Made by a program: the position numbers and the translations under genes | Assembly: GCA_029667085.1 (NCBI GenBank) | Contig: JARUHJ010000004.1 | Coordinates: 372,001 to 436,000, forward strand | Source of the DNA: Deltaproteobacteria bacterium IMCC39524 | GTDB lineage: Bacteria > Desulfobacterota > Desulfuromonadia > Desulfuromonadales > BM103 | Reading direction: 5' to 3' | DNA: 64,000 nt | Part shown: positions 36,576 through 44,715 of the stretch, in pieces | How the letters are laid out: every line of letters begins with the position of its first letter | How positions within the stretch are numbered: the stretch's first letter is position 1 | The notes under the pieces: model-generated | Told to the model about the DNA's origin: nothing | What the model saw: only the letters and a program-made list of their open reading frames with translations | Database searches by the model: none

Positions 36576-37147
36576 ACATACTCTGGCTGATCATGATCTG
36601 CGTCAGTATCTTCTTCGCCATTTTTACCGGCAATCTGGAGGCGTTCACCAAATCGATCTTCGATGGCGCAAAAGCGGCCGTGGAGATCTCGCTTTATCTC
36701 CTCGGCATCGTCTCGGTCTGGATGGGGATCACCAGGATCCTCGAAGACTCCGGCCTGATCTACCGGATCGCGCATCTGTTCAAGCCGATTATTTCCCGGT
36801 TGTTCAAAAACATCCCCGGTGATCATCCATCCATTACGGCCATCACCTTAAACGTTCTGGCCAACCTGTTCGGGCTCGGCAATGCCGCCACACCGCTGGG
36901 AATCAAGGCCATGCAGGAACTCGATGGACTCAATGAGGACAAAGGAACCATCACGCCTGAGATGATGACGTTTATCGTCATCAACACCGCCAGTATCCAG
37001 CTGATCCCCTTCTCCGTGATCGGCATCCTTGCCAGCTACGGGCATCGAAATCCGGCCGCGGTCGTGTTTCCCATACTGATCGCCACCGCGATCTCCACCA
37101 TGACAGCGCTGCTGGTGCTGGCTGCGTTCAGGAGGATATTCAGATGA
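36572..37147 (+). CDS. spmA: Spore maturation protein A-like, nucleoside-recognition (Gate) domain
   Basis: 191 residues, polytopic. The Gate/nucleoside recognition domain shows LFGLGNAATPLGIKAMQELD near residue 110, a signature of SpmA, followed by FIVINTASIQLIPFSVIG. In Bacillus, spmA and spmB affect spore core dehydration and lie beside dacB, a carboxypeptidase gene. Here the partner is an S66 carboxypeptidase. The transported molecule is unknown. It overlaps the peptidase gene upstream and spmB downstream (ATGA). Confidence 0.9.
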   Translation: MNILWLIMICVSIFFAIFTGNLEAFTKSIFDGAKAAVEISLYLLGIVSVWMGITRILEDSGLIYRIAHLFKPIISRLFKNIPGDHPSITAITLNVLANLFGLGNAATPLGIKAMQELDGLNEDKGTITPEMMTFIVINTASIQLIPFSVIGILASYGHRNPAAVVFPILIATAISTMTALLVLAAFRRIFR

Positions 37148-37674
37148 TAGAGAACGTCGAATACCTCTCGCTACTCATCATTCCGCTGTTCATTCTCTTT
37201 ACGGTCCTTTACGGAACCTTGAAGAAGGTCAGAGTCTATGATTCCTTCGTCACCGGGGCTAAGGAAGGACCGGCCATTATCCTGAACATTTTCCCCTACC
37301 TTTTAACCATCTTCGTGGCCATTAAAGGCTTCCAGGCATCAGGCGCTTTCGACTATGTCAGGAATGCCTTTTACAGCATGTTCGCTTTTCTGGACATCCC
37401 GATAGAAGCCTTATCCATGGCGGTCATGAAACCTCTCTCCGGAAGCGCCTCGACCGCACTTTTTACCGATATCGTCACCACCACCGGCTCCGACTCCATG
37501 GCCACCCACATGTCAGCGATCATCGTGGGCAGCGCCGAAACCACTTTTTATGTGCTGGCCGTTTATCTTGGCTCCGTCAGTATCAGGAGAACCCGTTATC
37601 TTGTGCCGGTCTGTCTGGTTGCGGACTTTATCGGCATCGTTATCGCCGTCTTCGTTGCGAAGTGGTTTTTCTAG
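37144..37674 (+). CDS. spmB: Spore maturation protein B-like, nucleoside-recognition (Gate) domain
   Basis: 176 residues, polytopic, paired with SpmA. MKPLSGSASTALFTDIV and SAIIVGSAETTFYVLAVYLG are the typical SpmB motifs. VYDSFVTGAKEGPAIILNIF at the start matches the SpmB N-terminus. Together SpmA and SpmB look like the two halves of a Gate-domain transporter. The ATG overlaps the spmA stop. No sporulation genes are near, and the host is presumed non-sporulating, so the name reflects homology only. Confidence 0.9.
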   Translation: MIENVEYLSLLIIPLFILFTVLYGTLKKVRVYDSFVTGAKEGPAIILNIFPYLLTIFVAIKGFQASGAFDYVRNAFYSMFAFLDIPIEALSMAVMKPLSGSASTALFTDIVTTTGSDSMATHMSAIIVGSAETTFYVLAVYLGSVSIRRTRYLVPVCLVADFIGIVIAVFVAKWFF

Positions 37675-37772
37675 GTGCCTGACGGACTATGCGGGGCGAA
37701 GCGAAAAATCGGATTTTTGAAGACAGCTTTTGGCTCGTTTGCAGGCTCATGCCTAGTCCGAGAGGCTCCTAA

Positions 37773-38480
37773 ATGTGCAGAGTTCTGGGTATCACCAATT
37801 TCGAATATTCAAAACATCATAAGATCGTTGAACGGTTCTGCGAGCTCGCGCGCAGCGGCGTGGTCATGGACGAAGACCCGCCCGGACATGAAGATGGCTG
37901 GGGCTTGGCCTTCTACCAGGAAAGACAACTGGTCGTTCATAAAAGCGGCGTCAGTCTTTTGCATGAGACCGACAAGGTCATCGGCATACTCAGCAGGTTG
38001 AAGAGTTCGTCTTTAATGATTCTCCACCTGCGCAAATCCGCTTGGGACGACAGGTTCAGCACCCGGCACGCCCATCCTTTCCTCATCGACAACAACGTGT
38101 TCTTCCATAATGGAGTGGTCTACGACTACCAGGCACTATTGCCCGACATCACCCTGCCGGGCCTCGGAACAGATGCACTCGATACCGAGGTTTTCTTCTA
38201 TCACGTTATGAGTGGCAATGGTCAGGACATGGGCCGGGATTTTCTTGATACGGCTGCACTTATAAAGCGCAAGCACAGATATTCCGCGATGAACTGCCTG
38301 TTCAGCGATGGTTTGAAGTTTTTCGCTTATCGTGACTACGCCAAGGAACCGGACTACTATTCTCTCTACAAGGCCTTATCGGATAACTCCTGCCTTATTT
38401 CATCCGAACCCCTGGATAAAAAAATGCAGTGGGATATGATGGCACAGGAAGAATTCTTGACGATTGATCTGGATGCCTAG
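37773..38480 (+). CDS. Class II glutamine amidotransferase-like Ntn hydrolase
   Basis: 235 residues. The start MCRVLGITNF puts Cys2 at the N-terminus after Met removal, as required for the Ntn-hydrolase nucleophile. EDGWGLAFYQERQL, ILHLRKSAWDD and HAHPFLIDNNVFFHNG give the arginine and His/Asn oxyanion positions seen in YafJ-type proteins. No synthase domain is attached, so its acceptor is unknown. It begins 99 nt after spmB and may share its transcript. A peptidoglycan link is possible given its neighbours but is only inference. Confidence 0.85.
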   Translation: MCRVLGITNFEYSKHHKIVERFCELARSGVVMDEDPPGHEDGWGLAFYQERQLVVHKSGVSLLHETDKVIGILSRLKSSSLMILHLRKSAWDDRFSTRHAHPFLIDNNVFFHNGVVYDYQALLPDITLPGLGTDALDTEVFFYHVMSGNGQDMGRDFLDTAALIKRKHRYSAMNCLFSDGLKFFAYRDYAKEPDYYSLYKALSDNSCLISSEPLDKKMQWDMMAQEEFLTIDLDA

Positions 38481-38484
38481 ATAT

Positions 38485-38508
38485 GGGGACACGACATGAT
38501 GTGTCCCC
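38485..38508 (+). terminator. Hairpin after the amidotransferase gene
   Basis: GGGGACAC at 38485-38492 pairs with GTGTCCCC at 38501-38508, loop GACATGAT. It lies 5 bases after the stop but has no T tract. GGGGACAC...GTGTCCCC hairpins also occur as REP-like elements near REP-associated transposases, so this could be a single repeat. Confidence 0.45.
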
Positions 38509-38703
38509 GCACAGAAAAGTAACTTTCCCCATACCATCAGCTTTCACTTTTCCTCGTTCCACGTGCCACCAATTTTCCACCTTCCCGTTCAAACTATATC
38601 AAATCTTTACATGTTCCTTAATCAGCCCTTAAACAGCTCCGCTATACTACAGCCATATAAAAACCAAATCAGCCTATCAGCTGCACAATAAATGGAGGAA
38701 GTT

Positions 38704-39354
38704 ATGAAAATTATTACCATAACAATTGTCAGTATAATCCTGGTTATGATCGGGTTTGTCCAGGTACAGAGCAAAAGTATGGACGAGAAGAGGAACACGT
38801 CAGATGACATGGCAACGGCGCAATCAATGCAGCACGACGACATGAAGATGAAATCAGATGGTATGATGAAAGACGACGATATGCATATAAAGAAAGAAGA
38901 TGAGATAAAAATGGAGCAGGCCACAATACCCACAGATCAGGAACTTCGCGCTCGTCTCACCCCGTTGCAGTACAAGGTCACTCGGCAGGATGGAACCGAG
39001 CCGCCGTTCAACAACAGCTATTGGAATAATCACGAGCAGGGGATTTATGTCGATATCATCTCCGGCAAAGCGCTGTTCAGTTCCACCGACAAGTATGAAT
39101 CAGGAACCGGCTGGCCGAGCTTCACCCAACCGTTGGAGCCTGACCAGATCGTTGAGAGAGAAGACCGCAGCTTCTTCTCTGTGCGTACAGAGGTCCGCAG
39201 CAAAGACGCCGATGCGCATCTTGGTCACGTTTTCACCGACGGCCCAGCCCCGACCGGATTGCGTTACTGCATGAATTCGGCGGCTCTGCGTTTTATACCG
39301 AAAGCCGATTTGGTGAAAGAAGGTTACGCAGAATACGCAACCTTGTTCAAATAG
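38704..39354 (+). CDS. msrB: Exported methionine sulfoxide reductase B with Met-rich linker
   Basis: 216 residues from the ATG at 38704, chosen because GGAGG at 38694-38698 serves it and overlaps the earlier ATG at 38692. Residues 4-20 are a signal anchor. Residues 26-70 hold nine Met with many Asp and Lys, ahead of the MsrB domain. The domain has [38 protein letters not shown] and [13 protein letters not shown] with the catalytic Cys. The CxxC zinc ligands of many MsrB proteins are absent. It reduces the R-form of methionine sulfoxide, probably in the periplasm. Followed 70 nt later by msrA. Confidence 0.9.
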   Translation: MKIITITIVSIILVMIGFVQVQSKSMDEKRNTSDDMATAQSMQHDDMKMKSDGMMKDDDMHIKKEDEIKMEQATIPTDQELRARLTPLQYKVTRQDGTEPPFNNSYWNNHEQGIYVDIISGKALFSSTDKYESGTGWPSFTQPLEPDQIVEREDRSFFSVRTEVRSKDADAHLGHVFTDGPAPTGLRYCMNSAALRFIPKADLVKEGYAEYATLFK

Positions 39355-39424
39355 CAGGCAAGGCTTGGGCCATAGTCAGCCAGAGAATTTTTAAAAACTT
39401 AATCTCCATACACCAGGAGGGCTT

Positions 39425-40015
39425 ATGAACTACACACGGATCCTTTTCCTATTAATCATCTCACTCATTTTTGCCACGCATGCCCTGGCCGACAAAACGA
39501 TCCTGGCTGGAGGATGCTTCTGGTGCATGGAGTCAGATTTTGAAAAACTTGAAGGCGTCACCGATGTGGTCTCCGGATTTACCGGCGGGACATTGAAAGA
39601 TCCAACCTACAACGGCAACCATGCAGGGCACTATGAAGCTGTCGAAATAACCTACGACCCGAACCAGGTAAGCTACCAGCAGTTGCTCGATCATTACTGG
39701 GTGAATATCGACCCCTTTGATGATCGTGGGCAATTCTGTGATAAAGGCCACAGTTACCTGGCGGCCATTTTTGTCGCCAATGAATCAGAAAGGGCCATTG
39801 CCGAGGAGTCGAAGAGACGCGTTGTTGCAATGTTCCCGGATCAAAAAGTGGTCACACCCATCCTGGATGCGTCTACCTTCTACCCGATCAAGGGGAGCGA
39901 AAGCTACCATCAGGATTTTTACAAGAACAACCCCATTCGCTACAATGCGTATCGATGGAACTGTGGTCGTGATCAGCGGTTAAGATCTATCTGGGGAGAT
40001 AAGGCGACACATTAG
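39425..40015 (+). CDS. msrA: Exported methionine sulfoxide reductase A
   Basis: 196 residues with a signal peptide (FLLIISLIFATHALA). AGGCFWCMESDFEKLEGV carries the catalytic Cys of the GCFW motif, and FTGGTLKDPTYNGNHAGHYEAVEI, shown here only in part, is the MsrA body with YDPNQVSYQQLLDHYW. SYHQDFYKNNP is the closing conserved segment. It reduces the S-form of methionine sulfoxide. With the upstream msrB it forms a two-gene envelope repair set. AGGAGG precedes the ATG. A weak hairpin (GACGTTC at 40031 with GAACGTC at 40043) follows. Confidence 0.93.
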   Translation: MNYTRILFLLIISLIFATHALADKTILAGGCFWCMESDFEKLEGVTDVVSGFTGGTLKDPTYNGNHAGHYEAVEITYDPNQVSYQQLLDHYWVNIDPFDDRGQFCDKGHSYLAAIFVANESERAIAEESKRRVVAMFPDQKVVTPILDASTFYPIKGSESYHQDFYKNNPIRYNAYRWNCGRDQRLRSIWGDKATH

Positions 40016-40229
40016 ATCCCAGCAGAAGGAGACGTTCAGAAAGAACGTCCCCTTCTCAACAGCCGATGCTCGAGTCCAACACGACTCCCCTTACGGACGA
40101 AGAGGGGCATTGGGAAGAGTCTCTTGGATTTAATGTCTTAAAAACTTATGAGAATGACTTGCGAGATTAATAACAAGCGCTTACAGAGAATCTACGATGT
40201 TACTGTTAATCGTGACTTACAAGAAAAAA

Positions 40230-40262
40230 GCCCCACAGTTCAGGAGGTAGAGACTATGGGGC
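40230..40262 (-). terminator. Minus-strand terminator-like hairpin
   Basis: On the minus strand GCCCCATAG pairs with CTGTGGGGC (one G-T pair), then TTTTTTCTT. It would terminate transcription from the right, implying a transcript through 40271-40500. Confidence 0.55.
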
Positions 40263-40270
40263 AAACTTTT

Positions 40271-40465
40271 CTATTTTTTAGGAGGTTTTGAAGAAGATTG
40301 TCTCAGACCCACCTGCCACAGCAAGCCTTCGATGGTTGCTAATTTATCGAATCCTTCTACAAAAATATACGTGGAGTTCCGTAAATTTTGAATCGGCACT
40401 TCACGAAACGGAACTGTGCGAAAGCACACCATGAATAAAAATAGCCACCCGCTTCCAGATGGCAA
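40271..40465 (-). CDS. Doubtful 64-residue ORF, possible gene remnant
   Basis: The frame begins MPSGSGWLFLFMVCFRTVPF and ends SSSKPPKK, followed within 10 bases by a terminator-like hairpin. The middle (EGFDKLATIEGLLWQVG) has protein-like composition. No ribosome site, no recognised family, and it could be the 3' end of a lost gene. Confidence 0.25.
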   Translation of the reverse strand: MPSGSGWLFLFMVCFRTVPFREVPIQNLRNSTYIFVEGFDKLATIEGLLWQVGLRQSSSKPPKK

Positions 40466-40550
40466 TAATGTGTGGATTAAACTGTCTCTTGAATACCGCT
40501 ATCAATAAGAATCCGGCTTTCGTCTTAGAAGTGTGTCGTGACTTAAAATA

Positions 40551-40582
40551 AAACCCTCAGATCAAAGATCGAGGGTTTTTTG
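40551..40582 (-). terminator. Bidirectional terminator after the lipoprotein gene
   Basis: AACCCTC at 40552-40558 with GAGGGTT at 40571-40577 and an inner GATC pairing, flanked by A-rich and T-rich runs on both sides. On the minus strand it follows the 40619-41059 gene; on the plus strand it ends any transcript from the left. Confidence 0.75.
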
Positions 40583-40618
40583 TTTCATACATAAGTAGTT
40601 TGCGTTATTTGTTTAAAT

Positions 40619-41059
40619 CTAGTTTGACAAATAAGCCAGTTTTTGACTTGCCTCTGTCAGGCTACTCACTTCATAAGCTGAGCTATCCGGGTTGGAAAGA
40701 GCATCCTGAACATTCGTATGAGCGGCGATAATCGACTCAATGCCATTACGTGTCATATTTTCTTCTGGAATTTGTATTGAAGCCCAGTCACTAAACTGGC
40801 CATCACCCTCATCAACGGAAGCCGTTCCTGGCAAGTAGATCGTTCCATTGGAAAAATCGACAGCATATGCAATGACTCCAGGAATAATGAAGAATAAAAG
40901 TCCAATCCCATCAAGGACAGCCACACCAACATCGATTTTGCCGGAGACTTGCCCTTTTCTTTCGGGATACAGGATTGTTCCACATGCGGCCAACTGGAGA
41001 ACCAAAGCCGAAGCGACCATCAATGACAAAACACTTTTACAAAAATTCTTCAAATTCAT
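40619..41059 (-). CDS. Small lipoprotein of unknown function
   Basis: 146 residues. The signal peptide ends in a lipobox LAAC with Cys26, followed by GTILYPERKGQVSGKIDVG. A hydrophobic hairpin-like segment (LDGIGLLFFIIPGVIAYAVDF) comes next, then NGTIYLP and a mostly polar C-terminus. Lipoproteins with a CGTxxYPERxGQ start occur in several Proteobacteria, usually annotated only as hypothetical. Predicted envelope protein, alone in its unit, with a terminator after it. Confidence 0.78.
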   Translation of the reverse strand: MNLKNFCKSVLSLMVASALVLQLAACGTILYPERKGQVSGKIDVGVAVLDGIGLLFFIIPGVIAYAVDFSNGTIYLPGTASVDEGDGQFSDWASIQIPEENMTRNGIESIIAAHTNVQDALSNPDSSAYEVSSLTEASQKLAYLSN

Positions 41060-41394
41060 CAGAGAACCCCTTTCGCTATAATTTTAAATGAGCTTTTGCA
41101 TTCTCAGTAAATATTTGGATATAAAGATAACATAAGACCTTCTTATTTCAATCATTGACATCTTCAGCAATTAAGGAGAAAACCAAATAATTAAAATTTC
41201 TTACAAATCCTGAACCGTTTTTCGAGACCAAAACAGTCCCAGAATACTGACTCAAACAGACAACAAACCTCACTTTGCGTCTCCAACTTTCCTCAACGCC
41301 TCTCGACACGCATTATGCCGAGTGGCAATCGGGAAGACCTCTACGGCCACCCAAACACTCTCTATCCGGTTGGCATTAAGTCGCAGGCCAAGGT
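41060..41394. other. Intergenic region
   Basis: 335 bases, AT-rich at the lipoprotein end. It holds the divergent promoters of the lipoprotein and YbaN genes. A minus-strand frame (41276 to about 41443) reads smoothly but has no start codon. No RNA gene or clear operator is seen. Confidence 0.4.
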
Positions 41395-41838
41395 ATGCTT
41401 CAAGACAGAATGACGATTCCCTCTCAAGACAAAACCAAGACAATCAACCAGGCTCTCCGCTGGCTGCTGCTGACCCTGGGCTTTCTTGCCATTGCCCTGG
41501 GAGTACTCGGGATCTTTCTGCCCGTGCTGCCGACAGTCCCTTTCCTGTTGCTCGCCCTGGCCTGCTTCGCTCGCAGCTCCCAGCGCTTCTACAACTGGCT
41601 CCTTGAGCACGCGCATTTCGGGCCTATCGTTCAACCCTATATCAATGGTTGCGGCATGTCACGAGCGAGCAAAGTCAAGGCGATTACCCTGCTTTGGGCA
41701 AGCATCATCCTTTCGGCTTTCTTTCTGATCGAACTTGTCTGGGTGCGGGTCCTCTTGTTGGTTATCGCTTGCGCAGTGACTTTCTATCTTCTTTCACTAC
41801 CGACCATCAGCATTGAAGACAACGAAAGCGCCCTCTGA
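41395..41838 (+). CDS. YbaN/DUF454 family inner membrane protein
   Basis: 147 residues; an ATG at 41410 gives 142. The DUF454 pattern is clear: GFLAIALGVLGIFLPVLPTVPFLLLA, shown here as LGIFLPVLPTVPFLLLALAC, followed by CFARSSQRFYNWLLEHAHFG and a pair of helices. Three to four membrane segments are predicted. Function unknown; linked to haem or iron genes in some bacteria, which are not present here. Single gene. Confidence 0.88.
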   Translation: MLQDRMTIPSQDKTKTINQALRWLLLTLGFLAIALGVLGIFLPVLPTVPFLLLALACFARSSQRFYNWLLEHAHFGPIVQPYINGCGMSRASKVKAITLLWASIILSAFFLIELVWVRVLLLVIACAVTFYLLSLPTISIEDNESAL

Positions 41839-42304
41839 ACTTTCCCTGCAGAGGAACAACAATTTTGAGCCCTGGCAACGGGATGTTTTGGACAAGGAGT
41901 TCAAGAAGTTTGAAGTCATTTCAGGCAGGAGAAAATCTTCCATCGTCGACACAATCGCCCTGACCGAACGTAAGTTGCTGCCGGTATTGTTAACGGTGCC
42001 TAAAAGGTTCTCAACCGTCTATCCGGAGTGCCCATCAACATCCTCGCCAAGCAGCTCATGTAACATGTCCAGCTGCTCACGCAGCTGCTTTTTCAGTGCT
42101 TGCCTGACAAACCAGAAAGAGTTTACGGAGGTAAGTGGAGCGGTCTGGTGCAGCTGTCGACATGAGAGGTTCCCATTAAGACCTTCAGGTAATAAAGACA
42201 AGAGATACAGCTGCTTACGATTATCACTGACCAGTGAAACGCGGCAAGGAAAATGCTTAAAAAGCCACAGACGCCTGTTCGCTTTGAGGTGGTTGTGATA
42301 GGCT
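41839..42304. other. 466-base region without a supportable gene, probably decayed
   Basis: A plus frame continues with NNNFEPWQRDVLDKEF and ends near 42298. PWQRDVL recalls a SpoVR motif, but nothing else fits. A minus frame from about 42303 to 42019 (LYLLSLLPEGLNGNLSC, then RQALKKQLREQLDMLHELLG) has protein-like composition but no start codon. Both may be remnants of genes lost by deletion. Confidence 0.4.
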
Positions 42305-43108
42305 TTGCAGATTGTGAATCGCTATATTGACACGCATATTCATCTCGACCTGCTTGCGGAGCCTGCGCTGCTACTGCAAGAGGCTGAAGAGGTCGGTGTT
42401 GGTGCCTGGGTCGTCCCGGGAGTCACACCAGAACAATGGTCGGAGGTGCTGGCAACAACCGCACTGCATGAGCAGGTTTACCTGGCACCGGGGATTCACC
42501 CGCAGGCCGCAGGGAACTTTCAAAAAGCTCATCTCGACAAATTACGACAGTTGTTGACCCATGAAAGGGCTGTCGCCATCGGTGAAGTCGGCCTGGATCG
42601 CCAGCTTGACATCCCCTGGCAGCAGCAGGAAGAGCTCTTTATTGCAATGATTCGTCTCGCCCGGGAGATGGAGAAGCCGCTGCTGATTCACACACGGCGC
42701 AGCACAGAGCGGCTTCTGGAGCTTCTACAGAGAGAAGGCGGCGATCAGATCGGGGGAATTTTTCATGCCTTTTCCGGCAGCCTTGAAACCACTCGAAAAG
42801 TTATAGGGCTGGGATTTCTTCTCGGTGTCGGCGGTGTGGTCACCTCGCAGACAGCGCGTCGCCTGCCCGAAGTGATCCGCGAAGTTCCTGCTGAAGCCTT
42901 GGTGCTTGAGACCGACGCGCCCTACCTGACGCCGGAACCGCACAAAGGTCAACTGAATCGACCGGCGTACCTTGAATTGATCGCCAGAAAGGTCGCAAGT
43001 CTCCGTGGCTGGACCCTTGAAGAGACAGCTCAAAGGACGACACTCAATGCCTGCCGTGTTCTCGGCTTGCCTCTGCCGGACACGCTTCAGAAAGATAAGG
43101 AAACCTGA
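42305..43108 (+). CDS. TatD family metal-dependent hydrolase
   Basis: 267 residues from a TTG; a GTG at 42314 just before the first motif is an alternative. YIDTHIHLDLL gives the first two metal ligands, AIGEVGLDRQ the Glu, KPLLIHTRRS and IFHAFSGS the His, and VLETDAPYLTPEPHKG the final Asp. TatD proteins are DNases or aminoacylated-substrate hydrolases with a TIM barrel. The ORF is followed after 4 nt by tcdA. Which TatD paralogue it is cannot be told. Confidence 0.9.
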   Translation: MQIVNRYIDTHIHLDLLAEPALLLQEAEEVGVGAWVVPGVTPEQWSEVLATTALHEQVYLAPGIHPQAAGNFQKAHLDKLRQLLTHERAVAIGEVGLDRQLDIPWQQQEELFIAMIRLAREMEKPLLIHTRRSTERLLELLQREGGDQIGGIFHAFSGSLETTRKVIGLGFLLGVGGVVTSQTARRLPEVIREVPAEALVLETDAPYLTPEPHKGQLNRPAYLELIARKVASLRGWTLEETAQRTTLNACRVLGLPLPDTLQKDKET

Positions 43109-43112
43109 GATA

Positions 43113-43862
43113 ATGACCCAGAATAATCGCTTTGACCGATTGTCCCTGCTCCTTGGTGAAGAGGGCTTGAAACGCCTGCAGGCAGCTTCTGTCGCCGTCT
43201 TCGGCCTCGGTGGGGTGGGCAGCTATGCAGTCGAAGCGCTGGTCCGTGGCGGCATCGGTCGGCTGACCCTGATCGACTTCGACCAAGTTGACATTACCAA
43301 CAGCAATCGCCAGATTCATGCCCAGGAAGGCACCATCGGTCAGCCCAAGGCTTTGATCATGGCAGCGCGCTGTCGGTTGATCAACCCCGATGTCGAGGTG
43401 GAGCCATTGCAGGCTTTTTACAGCCATGAGAATTCAGCCGAATTGCTGGAGCGTGGCTACGATTACGTTCTCGACTGTATCGACCATATTACGGCCAAAA
43501 TTCACTTGATCGAAACCTGCGTCACGATGCAACTGCCGATCATTTCTTCCATGGGGGCGGCCAACAAGCTCGACCCGACCTGCATCGGCGTTGCGGATTT
43601 GGCCGACACCAACAAGTGCCGATTGGCCCGAATTCTTCGCAGGGAGCTTCGCCGGCGTAATATTTTTCACGGTGTCAAAACCGTGTACTCTACCGAAGAG
43701 TTCAGGCCCTTAACCGATGGTCGCCGTGAGATGACAACAGAAGACTCTGGTCATTATCAAGGCCAACGTGCGCCGCTCGGCAGTTCTTCGGTGATACCAC
43801 CCCTGTTTGGCTTGACTATGGCCGGTGAGGTCATCCGTGAGTTGTTGGAGAAGGATTCATAA
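43113..43862 (+). CDS. tcdA: tRNA threonylcarbamoyladenosine dehydratase
   Basis: 249 residues from the ATG at 43113, where the family N-terminus (FDRLSLLLGEEGLKRL) begins; the longer frame to 43005 overlaps TatD. VAVFGLGGVGSYAVEALVRG binds ATP, and LIDFDQVDITNSNRQ and LDCIDHITAKI are ThiF/MoeB-family motifs. The enzyme cyclises t6A37 of tRNAs to ct6A. The cysteine used in E1-type transfer is not needed in this branch. AAGGA precedes the ATG. Cotranscribed with tatD and the TSUP gene. Confidence 0.9.
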   Translation: MTQNNRFDRLSLLLGEEGLKRLQAASVAVFGLGGVGSYAVEALVRGGIGRLTLIDFDQVDITNSNRQIHAQEGTIGQPKALIMAARCRLINPDVEVEPLQAFYSHENSAELLERGYDYVLDCIDHITAKIHLIETCVTMQLPIISSMGAANKLDPTCIGVADLADTNKCRLARILRRELRRRNIFHGVKTVYSTEEFRPLTDGRREMTTEDSGHYQGQRAPLGSSSVIPPLFGLTMAGEVIRELLEKDS

Positions 43863-44615
43863 ATGGACCCCTACTTTTGGCAAATACCTGTTTTGATTTT
43901 GGTTGGCGCTGTCGCCGGCGTACTCAATGTTCTGGCCGGAGGCGGTTCTCTCCTGACCCTGCCGTTGCTGATTTTCTTCGGTCTGCCTGCGGCGACCGCC
44001 AATGGCACCAACCGGGTCGCTATCTTTTGTCAGAACATCTTTGCCATTACCGGCTTCAAGCGCCAGGGAATTTTCCCCATCCGCCTTGCGCTGCTCTGCA
44101 TTCCCCCCGCCCTGATCGGCAGCTATATCGGTGCCAACCTGGCCATCACGGTCGATGAGATGGTTTTTCGTCGGTTACTCGCCCTGGTCATGGTCGGGGT
44201 TCTGGTCTTCATGATCGTCGACCCCTTGAAGCATTTACAGCAAGCGGAGAAACCGATAACTCCGGCGCGTCTGGCGTTACTGGTGGTCAGCTTTTTCGGC
44301 ATCGGCATCTACGGTGGTTTTGTCCAGGCCGGTGTCGGCTTCCTGATCATTACCGGCCTGCTGGTTCACGGGCTCGACCTGGTTCGCATCAATGCCGTCA
44401 AGGTCCTGGTTATCTTTGCCTTCACCGTGGTCGCCTTGGGTGTTTTTGTTGTGCATGGTCAGGTCGATTACGCTCTTGGTCTGGCTCTGGCCGCGGGTAA
44501 CTCGGCAGGGGGTTGGTTTGCTTCGCACCTGGCTGTAAAAAAAGGGCATGAATGGATCAAGCGGTTTGTTATCGCCACCGTTTTAATCTTCGCCCTGAGG
44601 CTACTGCTGCCGTAG
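43863..44615 (+). CDS. TSUP (TauE/SafE) family membrane transporter
   Basis: 250 residues starting directly after the tcdA stop. Eight helices in two repeats carry the TSUP motifs AGVLNVLAGGGSLLTLPLLI, GTNRVAIFCQNI and FGIGIYGGFVQAGVGF. The family moves sulfite, sulfoacetate or other sulfur anions across the membrane; the exact ion is unknown. The tight spacing suggests one transcript tatD-tcdA-TSUP. Confidence 0.88.
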   Translation: MDPYFWQIPVLILVGAVAGVLNVLAGGGSLLTLPLLIFFGLPAATANGTNRVAIFCQNIFAITGFKRQGIFPIRLALLCIPPALIGSYIGANLAITVDEMVFRRLLALVMVGVLVFMIVDPLKHLQQAEKPITPARLALLVVSFFGIGIYGGFVQAGVGFLIITGLLVHGLDLVRINAVKVLVIFAFTVVALGVFVVHGQVDYALGLALAAGNSAGGWFASHLAVKKGHEWIKRFVIATVLIFALRLLLP

Positions 44616-44715
44616 CCCATTCCGTTTCGTACGTACAGTCGCCACTTTTTGCACACGGGAAGATCTATGGTAATCTTAAGCCACTGAATTTTTCTTAATG
44701 TAATGGATTGCTGCT

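Larger units (their letters stand above)
40016..40618. other. 603-base region with hairpins and short unassigned frames
   Basis: Contains the msrA hairpin, a minus-strand hairpin at 40230-40262 followed by TTTTTTCTT, and a shared terminator at 40551-40582. A minus frame, 40271-40465 (64 codons, including TVPFREVPIQNLRNSTYIF), ends right before the 40262 hairpin. An overlapping plus frame of 25 codons lies at 40430-40507. Neither has a good ribosome site or known family. It may be a decayed gene. Confidence 0.45.

Noticed and set aside
36572-37674. Evidence that the host forms spores
   Set aside because: SpmA and SpmB homologues occur in many non-sporulating bacteria and no other sporulation gene is present.
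38485-38508. REP element of a RAYT system
   Set aside because: Only one copy of the GGGGACAC hairpin is in the window and no RAYT gene; a simple 3' hairpin is enough.
41276-41443. Minus-strand frame of about 55 codons before the YbaN gene
   Set aside because: The frame reads smoothly (a segment is RIESVWVAVEVFPIATRH) but has no start codon and overlaps the YbaN start.
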